Shown: positions 56,004 to 64,000 of the stretch, one piece after another | Numbering within the stretch: position 1 is the first letter of the stretch | How the letters are laid out: each line of letters opens with the position of its first letter | Assembly: GCF_025938095.1 (NCBI RefSeq) | Contig: NZ_JAPCZF010000001.1 | Coordinates: 992,001 to 1,056,000, forward strand | Source of the DNA: Novosphingobium sp. JCM 18896 | GTDB lineage: Bacteria > Pseudomonadota > Alphaproteobacteria > Sphingomonadales > Sphingomonadaceae | DNA: 64,000 bases | Direction: 5' to 3' | Notes under the pieces: model-generated | The model's database searches: none | Told to the model about the DNA's origin: nothing | The model's input: the letters and a program-made list of their open reading frames with translations, nothing else | Made by a program: the position numbers and the translations under genes

Positions 56004-57086
56004 CTAGAGCGCGGCGACCATTCCGATCGTGTCGTGATCGAGCATGGCCTGGCTCATCCGCGCGGTGTTCGCGGTGTTGACCGTCTCGGGCTGGTACTTC
56101 GATTCGGTCGTCATCCAGATGAAGTGACCGTAGACGAGGAACACCCCGTACTGGTGCATCGCCTCGTCGAAGCTCGGCGGGGTCACGCCGTTGGCGGCGA
56201 GCGCGTCGAGGTAGTGCCGCACCAGCGCGCCCTCCCAGTTGCGCCGGTCGGCGAGGTCGATCGAGGCCGAGATGTGATAGGACACCTCGAGCATCGCCGG
56301 GCCGGTGCTGGCGAGCGTGTCGAGGAAGCCCGGCGTGCCGTCGGTATCGATGTAGAGATTGCCCAGGTGGATGTCGCCGTGGAGCACGCAGTGCGGCATG
56401 GTCTTGCTGAAGGCGACGGTCTTGCGCCAGGCCTCGAGCATCCAGCCGTGATCCTTGAAGCGCTCGGCAACGGCAACGCCGCGCGGCAGGCCGAGGAACC
56501 GTGCCCAGTTCGCGGGCGAAGCCTTGTCGTCGAAGAAGCCCTGCATGACCTCGAAGAAATCGACGAGGTCGTCCCATTTGCCCCCGGGCTTGATCGCGGC
56601 GCTGTCCCAGGTCTTGGCATGGAAGGCGGCGAGCAGGGCCAGCCGCTGTGCGACCTGCTCGTGGCTCTGCGGCCGGGTAGCATGGCACCACTCGACGCCC
56701 TTGGCGACGAGGTCCTCCATGATGATGATGCCCTGGCGCGCTTCGGGATCGAAGTCGGCGAAGAAGCAGCGCGGGTGGGGCAGGGGCACTTCGGGATAGA
56801 TGTCGCGATAGCCACGCACCTCGCGCAGGTGCATGTGATCGAGCTTGCGCGCGTGTTCCTCGAACCCGCCCTTGACGATGATCAGTTCGGGAATGCCGGC
56901 GGCGACCGCGGCCGCGTCGCGGTCGAGCCGCAGGCGGATCTTCGAGCAAGTAGTGAAAATAGTGTCGACCACCTCGGCGCCGGTGATCGTCACCCCCGGT
57001 GTGCGCTGACGCAGCGCCGCGGTCAACCATTCGGCGGTCACCCCTTCGACCGTGACGGGCAGGGGGAAGTAGCTGGCGGCGGACAT
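56004..57086 (-). CDS. Phosphotransferase, APH/ecdysteroid-kinase-like
   Basis: A 360-residue kinase-fold protein. The catalytic loop HGDIHLGN (236-243; Asp238, Asn243) and the metal Asp256 in GFLD are standard for aminoglycoside-phosphotransferase-like enzymes. The N-terminus (GVTAEWLTAALRQR) and IIMEDLVAKG fit the CHK/ecdysteroid-kinase-like group. The substrate is unknown; such sphingomonad proteins often phosphorylate small alcohols or steroids. It is not assumed to give antibiotic resistance. It precedes the AlkB gene on the same strand by 57 bases. Confidence 0.8.
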   Translation of the reverse strand: MSAASYFPLPVTVEGVTAEWLTAALRQRTPGVTITGAEVVDTIFTTCSKIRLRLDRDAAAVAAGIPELIIVKGGFEEHARKLDHMHLREVRGYRDIYPEVPLPHPRCFFADFDPEARQGIIIMEDLVAKGVEWCHATRPQSHEQVAQRLALLAAFHAKTWDSAAIKPGGKWDDLVDFFEVMQGFFDDKASPANWARFLGLPRGVAVAERFKDHGWMLEAWRKTVAFSKTMPHCVLHGDIHLGNLYIDTDGTPGFLDTLASTGPAMLEVSYHISASIDLADRRNWEGALVRHYLDALAANGVTPPSFDEAMHQYGVFLVYGHFIWMTTESKYQPETVNTANTARMSQAMLDHDTIGMVAAL

Positions 57087-57274
57087 AGCCTCTCCTCGGA
57101 TCCGTGTCGCGCGCGATCCTATGGACAGGCGCGTCCGAGCGCTAAGGCGATCCTTGGAACAGGCGTGGCGGGCGTTCTCGCTAACGTGTCGCCAGCCTGT
57201 CGAAGCGATTCAGGCCGACGCAACAATGAGGAGCGCAGGACGTTGCTTCGATCACAAATGACCGAAGGAGATGA

Positions 57275-57985
57275 ATGATGCCTCGGACAACGAAGACGGT
57301 CGCAAGCTTTCTCGCGCTCGCGCTACTCGGGACCACGCCGGTCCTCGCGCAGGCCAGCTGGCAGAACAACCAGTCCTCCTGGCAGAACCGCGGGGGCTGG
57401 GACCGCGATGCCTTCTGGCGCGATGCGCCAAGCGACACGCGCCAGCGCGTCGAATTCCTCCAGCAGCGCATCGATGCCGGCGTGCGCGACGGATCGCTGA
57501 CGCGCAACGAGGCCCGCGATCTCGATCGCCGGCTCGACACGATCCGCCGCGACGCGCGTCGCGGTTCGCTGAGCGCGTCGCGCCGCGACAGCCTGCAGGC
57601 GCGAATGGACGATCTGAGCCGGCAGATTCGCTGGCAGCGCCGCGATGGCGACGACCGCTACGGCAACCGCGACGGCTACAACGACGACCGCTATCGCACC
57701 GACTACGACGCCTCGCGCTATTACCGCGACGATCCGCGCTACACCGAGCGTTCGCTGTCGTACAACGACGAGGTCTATCGCGGGTCCGACGGACGCTATT
57801 ACTGCAAGCGCAGCGACGGCACGACCGGCCTGATCGTCGGCGCGATCGGCGGCGGCGTGCTCGGCAACGTCATCGACGGCGGGCGCAACCGCGTCGGTGG
57901 CACCCTGATCGGCGGTGCGCTGGGCGCGCTGCTGGGCCGCACGGTCGAGCAGAACAGCGCCAACAGCAACGTGCGCTGCCGCTAA
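57275..57985 (+). CDS. Glycine-zipper 2TM (RcnB/SmpA-like) secreted protein
   Basis: A 236-residue protein with a signal peptide (MMPRTTKTVASFLALALLG, cleavage after LAQA). The middle is Arg/Asp/Tyr-rich and low in complexity (RYYRDDPRYTERS). The C-terminus is a glycine zipper (GLIVGAIGGGVLGNVIDGG) ending in CR. It resembles envelope 17-kDa-antigen-like proteins. Two ATG codons lie in series (57275, 57278); GAAGGAG precedes both. A strong terminator follows. Confidence 0.75.
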   Translation: MMPRTTKTVASFLALALLGTTPVLAQASWQNNQSSWQNRGGWDRDAFWRDAPSDTRQRVEFLQQRIDAGVRDGSLTRNEARDLDRRLDTIRRDARRGSLSASRRDSLQARMDDLSRQIRWQRRDGDDRYGNRDGYNDDRYRTDYDASRYYRDDPRYTERSLSYNDEVYRGSDGRYYCKRSDGTTGLIVGAIGGGVLGNVIDGGRNRVGGTLIGGALGALLGRTVEQNSANSNVRCR

Positions 57986-58008
57986 CCAACGCTCGGCAGA
58001 AACCCGAA

Positions 58009-58037
58009 GGCCGGCATCCCGCGATGCCGGCCTTTTT
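58009..58037 (+). terminator. Intrinsic terminator after the glycine-zipper gene
   Basis: A perfect 10-bp stem GGCCGGCATC/GATGCCGGCC (58009-58018 and 58023-58032) with a 4-base loop is followed directly by TTTTT at 58033-58037. This is the clearest rho-independent terminator in the window and lies 24 bases after the stop codon. Confidence 0.88.
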
Positions 58038-58121
58038 CGTTTGGTCGCATCGCTTTAGCGAATCCTATTGACCAAATCCCCAGCTTCCCGTTCAATCGTG
58101 ATGCAACTGGGGAGGGGCAAT

Positions 58122-58231
58122 ATGGCTGGTATGCCATGGCTTGCGATCGAGCGATTGCGCTGGCGGCGCAGTTCGAGGCCGCCCACGACCGTCTTGCTGC
58201 GGGGGAGGTGAGGCACGGCCGATGCCGCTGA
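58122..58231 (+). other. Possible small ORF(s) upstream of the histidine kinase
   Basis: Two overlapping small frames are seen in the 206-base gap after the terminator. An ATG at 58122 with a strong GGGGAGGGG site encodes 29 residues ending at 58211. A second frame, with ATG at 58136, encodes 31 residues (AIALAAQFEAAHDRLAAGEV) ending at 58231, 12 bases before the kinase start, and looks more protein-like. Its open frame extends upstream without an ATG. Either could be a leader or a gene remnant; neither is recognised. Confidence 0.25.
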
Positions 58232-58243
58232 TCGCAGTCCTTC

Positions 58244-60736
58244 ATGACTAAAGCCGCGCGCCAGATCGCAGCGGCCCTCCTGCTGGGCCTGGCGACCTTC
58301 GCCGCCGTTACCGCCACTATTGCCAATATCGGTCCGCATTCGTTTCCCGTCGGCTTCTGGGTGGCCAACGGCATTCCGCTGGCCGTGCTCCTGCGGACTT
58401 CGCGCAAGCGTTGGCCGCTGCTGATCGCCGGGGCCGTGGTGGGGGATTTCGTAGCGGGCCTCTTGTTCCGCCAGCCGGGCTTCGTGCTGAACATGGCCGC
58501 CTGCATCAGCAACGTCGCCCAGTACGGCTTCATCGCCCTGGTGCTGCGCGCACGCTTCGGCGCATACTTCAATCTACTCCATGCACGGCAGGTCCGCTGG
58601 CTGCTGATGCTGAGCGTACCCGCGACCCTGCTCAAAGGCCTGATCCAGACGATCGCAGCCGCCGCTAGCGGTCACCGCGCGGCGACGCTCGAAATCCCGC
58701 TCATCTGGTTCCTGTCGTGCCTGCTCGGGCTTTTCGTCCTGTCGCTCCCGCTCCTCGCGATCGCAAGCCCGCAACAGCAGCAACGCATGCGTTTCGACAC
58801 GCTCGGCGCCGCGATCGTCGGCTTCATCGTCGTGCTGGGCTTTATCATCTATGGCCCACCCGCTTTCACGGCGCTGTACCTGATCATGCCGCCGCTGATG
58901 CTGCTGGCCTGGCGCTATGGTCTGTTTGCCGCCGGCCTCGGCGCGCTGGTGAACAACGTTCTGGGATCGGTGCTCGCGATCACGACCAGCGGCATCACCG
59001 TGCGGCTGATGGCGGCGGGCTACGACAACACCAGCATCGGCGTCTATCTGGGGCTGTTCTACAACGCCGCGATCCTGATCAGCCTGCCCGTCGCGGTCGC
59101 ACGCGTGCAGCAGAAGAACACCGAGAGCGAACTCGCCGCCGCACTCAGCGCGGCCGAGCGCCGGGCCGCGCAATTGGCCGACAGCGAAGCCGCGATCCGC
59201 CGGAGCCAGACGATTCTCGAACAGTCGGAGCAGCGCTTCCGCACGATCTTCGAACGCGCACCACTCGGCATCGCCCTGGTCGATCCCGAGACGAACCGTT
59301 TTCTCGACGTCAATCCGAACTTCGTCGAGATCGCCGGCTGGAAACGCGAGGACATCCTCAAGGAAACCTGGCGGGACATCACCGATCCGCGAACGCTGGT
59401 GGAAGAGGCCGACAAGGCCCAGGCGCTGATCAGCGGCGAGGTGCCGACCTTCCAGATCGAGAAGTCCTATCCGCGCACCGACGGAAGTACCGTCTGGGTG
59501 AACCTGGCGGTGACCTACATTACCATCCCGGGTAGCGACAGCGGCCGCCTGCTCGTGATGATCGAGGACATCAGCGAGCGAAAAGCGTTCCAGCAGCAGT
59601 TGCACGCCGTCCAGCGGCTCGAAGCCGTGGGCCAGCTCACCGGTGGTATCGCACACGACTTCAACAACCTGCTCACCGTGGTCATTGGCAGCAGCGAGGC
59701 CTTGGCCGACGAACTCGATGACCCGGAACAGCGCGAACTGGCACGGCTGATCCTCGACACCGCCGAGCGCGCGGGCGAACTCACGCGCGGTCTCCTGGCC
59801 TTTGCCCGGCGCCAGCCGCTTTCGCCGACGGCATTCGAAGTGAATCGGCTGCTCGACAACTGCGAGCCGCTGATCCGTCGGACTCTCGGCCCCAATCTCG
59901 ACTTCAAGATCGAAAGTGCGCCGGACGCCGGCACGATCTTCGCCGATCGCAGCCAGACCGAAGCCGCGGTAATCAACCTCTGTCTCAACGCCCGCGACGC
60001 AATGCCCGACGGCGGCCGGCTCACCGTGACCACGGGAAGGACGGTGCTCGACGAGGAGTTCGTGCGCACCCATTCGGGCGCGCGCATCGGCGATTTCGTG
60101 GTCATCTGCGTGAGCGACACGGGAACCGGCATCGCGCCCGAGGTGCTCGACCGCATCTTCGAGCCGTTCTTCACCACCAAGGAATCGGGCCGCGGCACCG
60201 GGCTGGGCCTGAGCATGGTCTACGGCTTCGTCCAGCAGTCGCACGGGTATATCGACGTCGAGACACGCGAGGGCGAGGGGACCACCTTCTCGCTCTATCT
60301 GCCGGTCGCGCATACCAGGGCCGCGGCCGAGGATCCGACCGCACCCGACGCCATCCGCGGCGGCGCCGAAACGATTCTCGTCGTCGAGGACGACGGCATT
60401 GTCCGCCGACACGTCTGCAACCAGCTTCGCGGGCTTGGCTATGACGTCATGGAAGCCGAAGAAGGCGCCGGCGCCCTGGCGATCCTCGAAGGCCGGCCGG
60501 ACGTCTCGCTGCTGTTCACTGACGTCATGATGCCGGGCGGGATGAACGGGCTCGAACTCGCCGAAAGAGCGCGCGTCCTGCAGCCCCAGCTGCGCATCCT
60601 GTTCTCCTCGGGCTATTCGGACGAGGTGCTGAACCAGACCGGGCACGAGATCGATCACACCACGCTCCTGCCCAAGCCCTATTCGCGGCGCGACCTGGCC
60701 GAGAAGATCCGTGAAGCCATCGACAAGACCGTCTGA
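58244..60736 (+). CDS. Hybrid sensor histidine kinase with MASE1 and PAS domains
   Basis: An 830-residue membrane kinase. Residues 1-290 form a MASE1-type sensor with about eight membrane segments. A short coiled coil (about 295-325) leads to a PAS domain (325-445). HisKA has the phospho-accepting His471 in GGIAHDFNNLL. HATPase follows (NARDAMPDGG, DTGTGIAPEVLDRIFEPFF, GRGTGLGLSMVYG). A receiver domain (residues 705-825) has phospho-Asp760 in FTDVMMPGG and Lys in LPKPYS. No separate response regulator is adjacent, so output may go through another protein. The signal is unknown. Confidence 0.9.
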   Translation: MTKAARQIAAALLLGLATFAAVTATIANIGPHSFPVGFWVANGIPLAVLLRTSRKRWPLLIAGAVVGDFVAGLLFRQPGFVLNMAACISNVAQYGFIALVLRARFGAYFNLLHARQVRWLLMLSVPATLLKGLIQTIAAAASGHRAATLEIPLIWFLSCLLGLFVLSLPLLAIASPQQQQRMRFDTLGAAIVGFIVVLGFIIYGPPAFTALYLIMPPLMLLAWRYGLFAAGLGALVNNVLGSVLAITTSGITVRLMAAGYDNTSIGVYLGLFYNAAILISLPVAVARVQQKNTESELAAALSAAERRAAQLADSEAAIRRSQTILEQSEQRFRTIFERAPLGIALVDPETNRFLDVNPNFVEIAGWKREDILKETWRDITDPRTLVEEADKAQALISGEVPTFQIEKSYPRTDGSTVWVNLAVTYITIPGSDSGRLLVMIEDISERKAFQQQLHAVQRLEAVGQLTGGIAHDFNNLLTVVIGSSEALADELDDPEQRELARLILDTAERAGELTRGLLAFARRQPLSPTAFEVNRLLDNCEPLIRRTLGPNLDFKIESAPDAGTIFADRSQTEAAVINLCLNARDAMPDGGRLTVTTGRTVLDEEFVRTHSGARIGDFVVICVSDTGTGIAPEVLDRIFEPFFTTKESGRGTGLGLSMVYGFVQQSHGYIDVETREGEGTTFSLYLPVAHTRAAAEDPTAPDAIRGGAETILVVEDDGIVRRHVCNQLRGLGYDVMEAEEGAGALAILEGRPDVSLLFTDVMMPGGMNGLELAERARVLQPQLRILFSSGYSDEVLNQTGHEIDHTTLLPKPYSRRDLAEKIREAIDKTV

Positions 60737-60820
60737 TTTTCGGTCATCGCGTCCTGCCGGCGGGAAATTGGCAAGCCCGCCGACTTGTGGCACAACCGAT
60801 TCATGAACCTGGTGGTAACC

Positions 60821-62047
60821 ATGAAGCCCGAGGCGCTACCCGAGGCGACCAGCATCAGTCTGAGCCTCCCCGAAACCATGTCCTTCGAGGAATGGGAGGC
60901 GGTCGGAGCCGAGCTCGCCAACCGCGCCAAAAAGCTCAACTGGTGGATCGGCGACTGGTGGGCGGCGGGGCATCACCGCTATGGCGACCGCGCCCGGCTC
61001 GCCGCGCGCGGACTGTTCGGCAAGGAGTTCAAGACACTCGCCAACATCGCCAGCGTCTGCCGCGCCTTCGAGCCCGGCCGACGGCGCGAGGAGCTGAGCT
61101 GGTCGCATCACGCCGAGGCTGCGGCGCTCTCGCCCAATGCCGCCGACATGCTGCTCGACCTCGCCGAGCGCGACAAGATGTCGAAGGCGCAGGTCCGCGC
61201 CGCGGTCACGACGATCCGCGGCGGCGCCCCGGCGCGCCCCGGCTCGGCCGAACTCGCCGGGCTCTACCGCGCCTACAACCGGCTGTCGCCGGCGCTGCGC
61301 ATGGAAGCCGCACGCGCCTTCGCCGCCTTCGCCGAGAGCGGCGCCGAGATCGATCCCGACACGGGCCGGGCGAGGGCGGAACCCGAGCCCGAGCCCGAAC
61401 CGCAGGCCGAAGCGGAATTCGAGCTGCCGACCCAGGCGGCAGCCGATGCCATCATCGACCATGACACCATCGCTGCGCGGGCGATGCCCGAAGACGAGAT
61501 CGACGACGCGCAGGTCGAACAGGTCGAGGACGACGTGCTCGATCTCGCGCTCGCCGCCACGGACGACACGCCGCCAGCCGAAGACGAGTTCTTTCCGCAC
61601 GCGTCTGACGATTGGGATGCGCCCGATGCCTTCGAACCGGCAGGCAACGCTGCACCGGCAGCCCCGCCGCCGCTCGATTTCGCCGACTTCGGCTCGGTCC
61701 TCGACCTCGAAGAAATCGCGGCCGAGCCCGAGACGCCGCGCGACGTGACGCTCGACGATGAGACCGCCGAAGCCGGCGCATCCGAGGCCGTGCTGGTACT
61801 CGAAGGCCTGGCCGAGGTGCCACAAGACGCCTGGAACGAGGCCTTCGCAGCATCGGATGCGGTCGAGGACGCGCCGCTCGCAGGCGCTTCGGAAGCGGTG
61901 CTCGATCTCGAAGCGCTGGGCGTGCCGCTGCCCGACCACGCGCCCGAACCGGTGCTCGATCTGGCCGGGCTCGAAGGCAGCGACGGCGACGTGCTCGATC
62001 TCGGTGCCCTGGCGCAGGACGAGGAAGAACCGTCGCCCTCGCGCTGA
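60821..62047 (+). CDS. Acidic protein with phage/plasmid-type N-terminal domain and VLDL repeats
   Basis: A 408-residue protein of unknown function. The N-terminal 125 residues (SFEEWEAVGAELANRAKKLN, WWIGDWWAAGHHRYGD, LSWSHHAEAAALS) are rich in Trp/His/Arg and resemble a helical DNA-binding-like module known from phage and actinobacterial proteins (from memory). The rest is very acidic and carries six VLDL-type units starting at residues 239, 293, 324, 360, 378 and 391, e.g. VLDLEALG, VLDLAGLE, VLDLGALA. The start at 60821 is preferred for its GGTGG site; TTG at 60785 and ATG at 60803 also fit. No membrane segment. Confidence 0.6.
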   Translation: MKPEALPEATSISLSLPETMSFEEWEAVGAELANRAKKLNWWIGDWWAAGHHRYGDRARLAARGLFGKEFKTLANIASVCRAFEPGRRREELSWSHHAEAAALSPNAADMLLDLAERDKMSKAQVRAAVTTIRGGAPARPGSAELAGLYRAYNRLSPALRMEAARAFAAFAESGAEIDPDTGRARAEPEPEPEPQAEAEFELPTQAAADAIIDHDTIAARAMPEDEIDDAQVEQVEDDVLDLALAATDDTPPAEDEFFPHASDDWDAPDAFEPAGNAAPAAPPPLDFADFGSVLDLEEIAAEPETPRDVTLDDETAEAGASEAVLVLEGLAEVPQDAWNEAFAASDAVEDAPLAGASEAVLDLEALGVPLPDHAPEPVLDLAGLEGSDGDVLDLGALAQDEEEPSPSR

Positions 62048-62080
62048 GCGCAGTCTTGGCGCGCTGAGCGCGGTCCTGGC

Positions 62081-62166
62081 GGACAGGGTGGGATTCGAAC
62101 CCACGGTGAGCTTCCACCCACGGCGGTTTTCAAGACCGCTGCCTTAAACCACTCGGCCACCTGTCC
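62081..62166 (-). tRNA. tRNA-Ser (UGA anticodon)
   Basis: Read on the minus strand, GGACAGG and CCTGTCC pair as the 7-bp acceptor stem. The anticodon stem GCGGT/ACCGC closes the loop CTTGAAA, giving anticodon TGA. A long variable arm of serine type and the T-loop GTTCGAATC follow. No CCA is encoded at the 3' end. It lies 33 bases after the acidic VLDL-repeat gene, on the opposite strand. Confidence 0.95.
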
Positions 62167-62321
62167 TCGGAGCGCGGGCATAGCCGGAATGCGGCAAAGC
62201 GCAAGCGCCACCGGACGCTATCGTTCGACGGATCGTCGTACTGGCCTCCACACTGGCCACCGCATGGGGCAGGCTTTCGACAGCTGATCGGCCCGCCCGG
62301 CATTCACAAGCCGGAGGGCCT

Positions 62322-63368
62322 GTGCAACAGTCGTCGGCGATGAAACTGCGCCGTCTGTCCTCCATCGCCGCCGCGCTCGCGCTCGCCCTGTCGGCCGGTC
62401 CCGCCATCGCGCAAACCGCCGAGGAGGCGGGTTTCCAGGCCTATCTCCAGCTTCTGGCCGCGCGCGCGCGCGCCGAAGGCGTCAGCGAGGCGACGATCGC
62501 GCGCATGACCGCAGGCCTGACCGTAAACCCGCGCGTGGTTCAGCTCGACCGGGCGCAGCCGGGCGGTCCGCCCTCGGCCAAGCCTTCGCCCTTCGCGCCC
62601 TATCGCCGCACCCACGTCGATGCCGGCCGCATCGCAGCCGGGCGCACGATGCTCCAGAACGTCTCGGGCCTGCTGCCACGGATCGAGGCGACCTATGGCG
62701 TGCCCGGCAAGATGCTGCTGTCGATCTGGGGGCACGAGACGCACTACGGCTCCTACACCGGCGATTTCGATCTGGCCCGCTCGCTGGCGACCCTGGCCTA
62801 CGAGGGCCGCCGCCGCGATCTCTTCGCCGGCGAATTCATCGCCGTGCTCAAGATGGCCGACCGCGGCGTCCCGCGCGACCGGCTCAAGGGTTCCTGGGCC
62901 GGCGCCTTCGGCAATCCGCAGTTCCTGCCCAGCGTCTACCTGACCACCGCGGTCGACGGCGACGGCGACGGGCGGCCCGACATCTGGTCGAGCCGCGCCG
63001 ATACCCTGGCCTCGATCGCCAATTACTTCAGCAAGGCGGGCTGGCGCACGGGCGAGCCCTGGGGCGTCAGCGCCGCGATCCCCGCGAACTTCGACTGGTC
63101 GCAGGTGAGCAATCGCCTGGTCTCGCCGACCTGCCCGGCGGTCTACGCGCGCCATTCGGCGTGGAAGACCGTGGCCGAATGGCGCCGCCTGGGGGTCACG
63201 CCGGTCGGCGCGATCGGCGACCAGACGCTTGCGGCACTGTTCCAGCCCGATGGACCCGGCACGCCTTCGTGGCTGTTAACCGGGAATTATAGGGTCATCC
63301 TCCAGTACAACTGCTCGAACTACTACGCTTTGTCGGTGGGGTTGCTTGCAGATGAGATTGCCCGTTAA
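62322..63368 (+). CDS. Lytic murein transglycosylase, MltB-like
   Basis: A 348-residue secreted enzyme. The GTG at 62322 is chosen because GGAGG lies 5 bases upstream; an ATG at 62340 would give the same signal peptide without a site. The signal (LSSIAAALALALSAGPAIA) is followed by the MltB catalytic domain: Glu139 in SIWGHETHYGS, AFGNPQFLPSVYL and DGDGRPDIWSS. The C-terminus has a peptidoglycan-binding-like fold (WRRLGVTPVGAIGDQTLAALF). It cleaves peptidoglycan glycans. The 3' end overlaps the RlpA-like gene. Confidence 0.9.
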   Translation: MQQSSAMKLRRLSSIAAALALALSAGPAIAQTAEEAGFQAYLQLLAARARAEGVSEATIARMTAGLTVNPRVVQLDRAQPGGPPSAKPSPFAPYRRTHVDAGRIAAGRTMLQNVSGLLPRIEATYGVPGKMLLSIWGHETHYGSYTGDFDLARSLATLAYEGRRRDLFAGEFIAVLKMADRGVPRDRLKGSWAGAFGNPQFLPSVYLTTAVDGDGDGRPDIWSSRADTLASIANYFSKAGWRTGEPWGVSAAIPANFDWSQVSNRLVSPTCPAVYARHSAWKTVAEWRRLGVTPVGAIGDQTLAALFQPDGPGTPSWLLTGNYRVILQYNCSNYYALSVGLLADEIAR

Positions 63369-64000
63369 CCCTGCTATTCCGCTCGCGCTGGTCCTGGTGC
63401 TTGCCGGCGGCGTGACCGCCTATGCCAAGCAGAGCCCCGCGCCGGCGCCGGTCAGCGGCCCCGCGGCCGACTATCCGGTCGTTGTCGGCGATCCCTTCCA
63501 GGTCGGTAGCACGACCTACACCCCCGAAGACCGGCTGAACTACGATGCCGTCGGCTATGCCGACATCGGCACCGAAGGCGGTGCGGGCATCTCGGCCGCG
63601 CACAAGACCCTACCGCTACCCAGCTACATCGAGGTCACCTCGCTCGAGAGCGGCAAGACCATCCTCGTGCGCGCCGAACGCCGCGGGCCGATGAACGACC
63701 GTCTGATCGAGCTTTCGCCCGGCGCCGCCGCACAGCTCGGGCTGGCGGGCAGCGCCAGGCCGGCCGTGCGCGTCCGTCGCGTCAATCCGCCCGAACAGGA
63801 GCGCGCCATGCTGCGCTCCGGCGGCCGCGCGCCCGAGCGCATGGAGACGCCCAAGGGCCTGCTCGACGCGCTGAACCGCAAGCTCGCCGCAGGGACAGGA
63901 CTTCTGTCGCCCAAGCCGGTTACACCCGCAGCCGCGGCACCGCGGCCGAGCGCGAGCCCGACGCCGGCACCCACGGCCTCGCCGACGACGCGTCCTGCTC
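63352..64000 (+). CDS. RlpA-like (double-psi beta-barrel) protein, 3' end outside window
   Basis: The frame is open to the end of the window (216 codons visible). A signal peptide (LALVLVLAGGVTAYA) is followed by an RlpA-like domain: SAAHKTLPLPSYIEVTSLES, VRAERRGP and RLIELSPGAAAQLG. His84 of the catalytic region is kept, but the usual NDRGP reads ERRGP, so the Asp is Arg110. The C-terminus is Pro/Ala-rich and probably leads to a SPOR domain beyond the window. It overlaps the transglycosylase gene by 17 bases. Confidence 0.8.
   Translation, partial: MRLPVNPAIPLALVLVLAGGVTAYAKQSPAPAPVSGPAADYPVVVGDPFQVGSTTYTPEDRLNYDAVGYADIGTEGGAGISAAHKTLPLPSYIEVTSLESGKTILVRAERRGPMNDRLIELSPGAAAQLGLAGSARPAVRVRRVNPPEQERAMLRSGGRAPERMETPKGLLDALNRKLAAGTGLLSPKPVTPAAAAPRPSASPTPAPTASPTTRPA

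Noticed and set aside
58574..60793. A 739-codon frame opposite the histidine kinase
   Set aside because: It is the complement of a gene with all kinase motifs intact.
61535..62010. CRISPR-like or tandem DNA repeat in the acidic protein gene
   Set aside because: The repetition is at the protein level with irregular spacing; the DNA units differ and have no constant spacer.

Overview
The window looks like a chromosomal core segment of an alphaproteobacterium, most likely a sphingomonad (Sphingomonas/Novosphingobium group). This is inferred from the high GC content, the gene orders rsmI-yraN-gshB, rdgB-rph-(lipoprotein)-hrcA-grpE and dnaK-dnaJ, a PhaR regulator, an alphaproteobacterial heat-shock promoter, an EcfG-type promoter, and intergenic palindromes of kinds common in sphingomonad genomes. 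Coding density is about 95 percent and no stretch without a gene exceeds about 260 bases. No prophage, insertion sequence, integron or CRISPR array was seen.

Layout. 1-6453: the end of an acyl-CoA dehydrogenase, a stand-alone FkbH/SGNH fusion, a secreted acidic-repeat protein, then a leftward series: PilZ protein, MFS exporter, cysteine synthase, dienelactone hydrolase. 6560-11875: tyrS, a GIY-YIG protein, a DOMON-like protein overlapping the exo-muramidase NamZ, the alternate lipid II flippase Amj and a LigB-type dioxygenase. 11922-16912: a tightly overlapping leftward run MoxR ATPase - B3 metallo-beta-lactamase - two GFA proteins - VWA/CoxE-like protein - MFS transporter, the most unusual gene combination here. 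17002-20299: parE and a class-A-like serine hydrolase. 20521-24953: LpoA-like lipoprotein divergent from rsmI-yraN, then gshB, dedA and a small secreted protein.

24950-36117 holds xerC-hemW, a CAP protein, rdgB-rph and the heat-shock block: a lipoprotein, hrcA, grpE, then dnaK-dnaJ, interrupted by a glycine-zipper lipoprotein, a small HExxH protein and a PCuAC copper chaperone. 36142-46411 holds a patatin/STM3941 pair, radA-cvpA-IscU-like, a symporter-like MFS gene overlapping alr, the phaR regulator and an archaeal/eukaryote-type proS. 46550-54929 holds an M3 peptidase, rnr, a universal stress protein, and pyruvate dehydrogenase E2, a hotdog thioesterase and E3 in series. 54978-64000 holds a second PilZ protein, an AlkB homologue, a phosphotransferase, a glycine-zipper protein, a MASE1 hybrid histidine kinase, an acidic protein with repeated VLDL motifs, tRNA-Ser(UGA), a lytic transglycosylase and the start of an RlpA-like protein.

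Two functional themes recur. The first is proteostasis and stress: hrcA-grpE, dnaKJ, MoxR/VWA, rnr, a universal stress protein and a likely EcfG-driven lipoprotein. The second is cell-wall turnover: NamZ, Amj, an LpoA-like activator, alr, a lytic transglycosylase, an RlpA-like protein and two beta-lactamase-fold enzymes. Regulatory elements read from the sequence include a sigma-32-type promoter for dnaKJ, an EcfG-type promoter, a palindromic operator upstream of phaR, a C(UUCG)G hairpin between dnaK and dnaJ, and a hairpin holding the ribosome binding site of a secreted protein.
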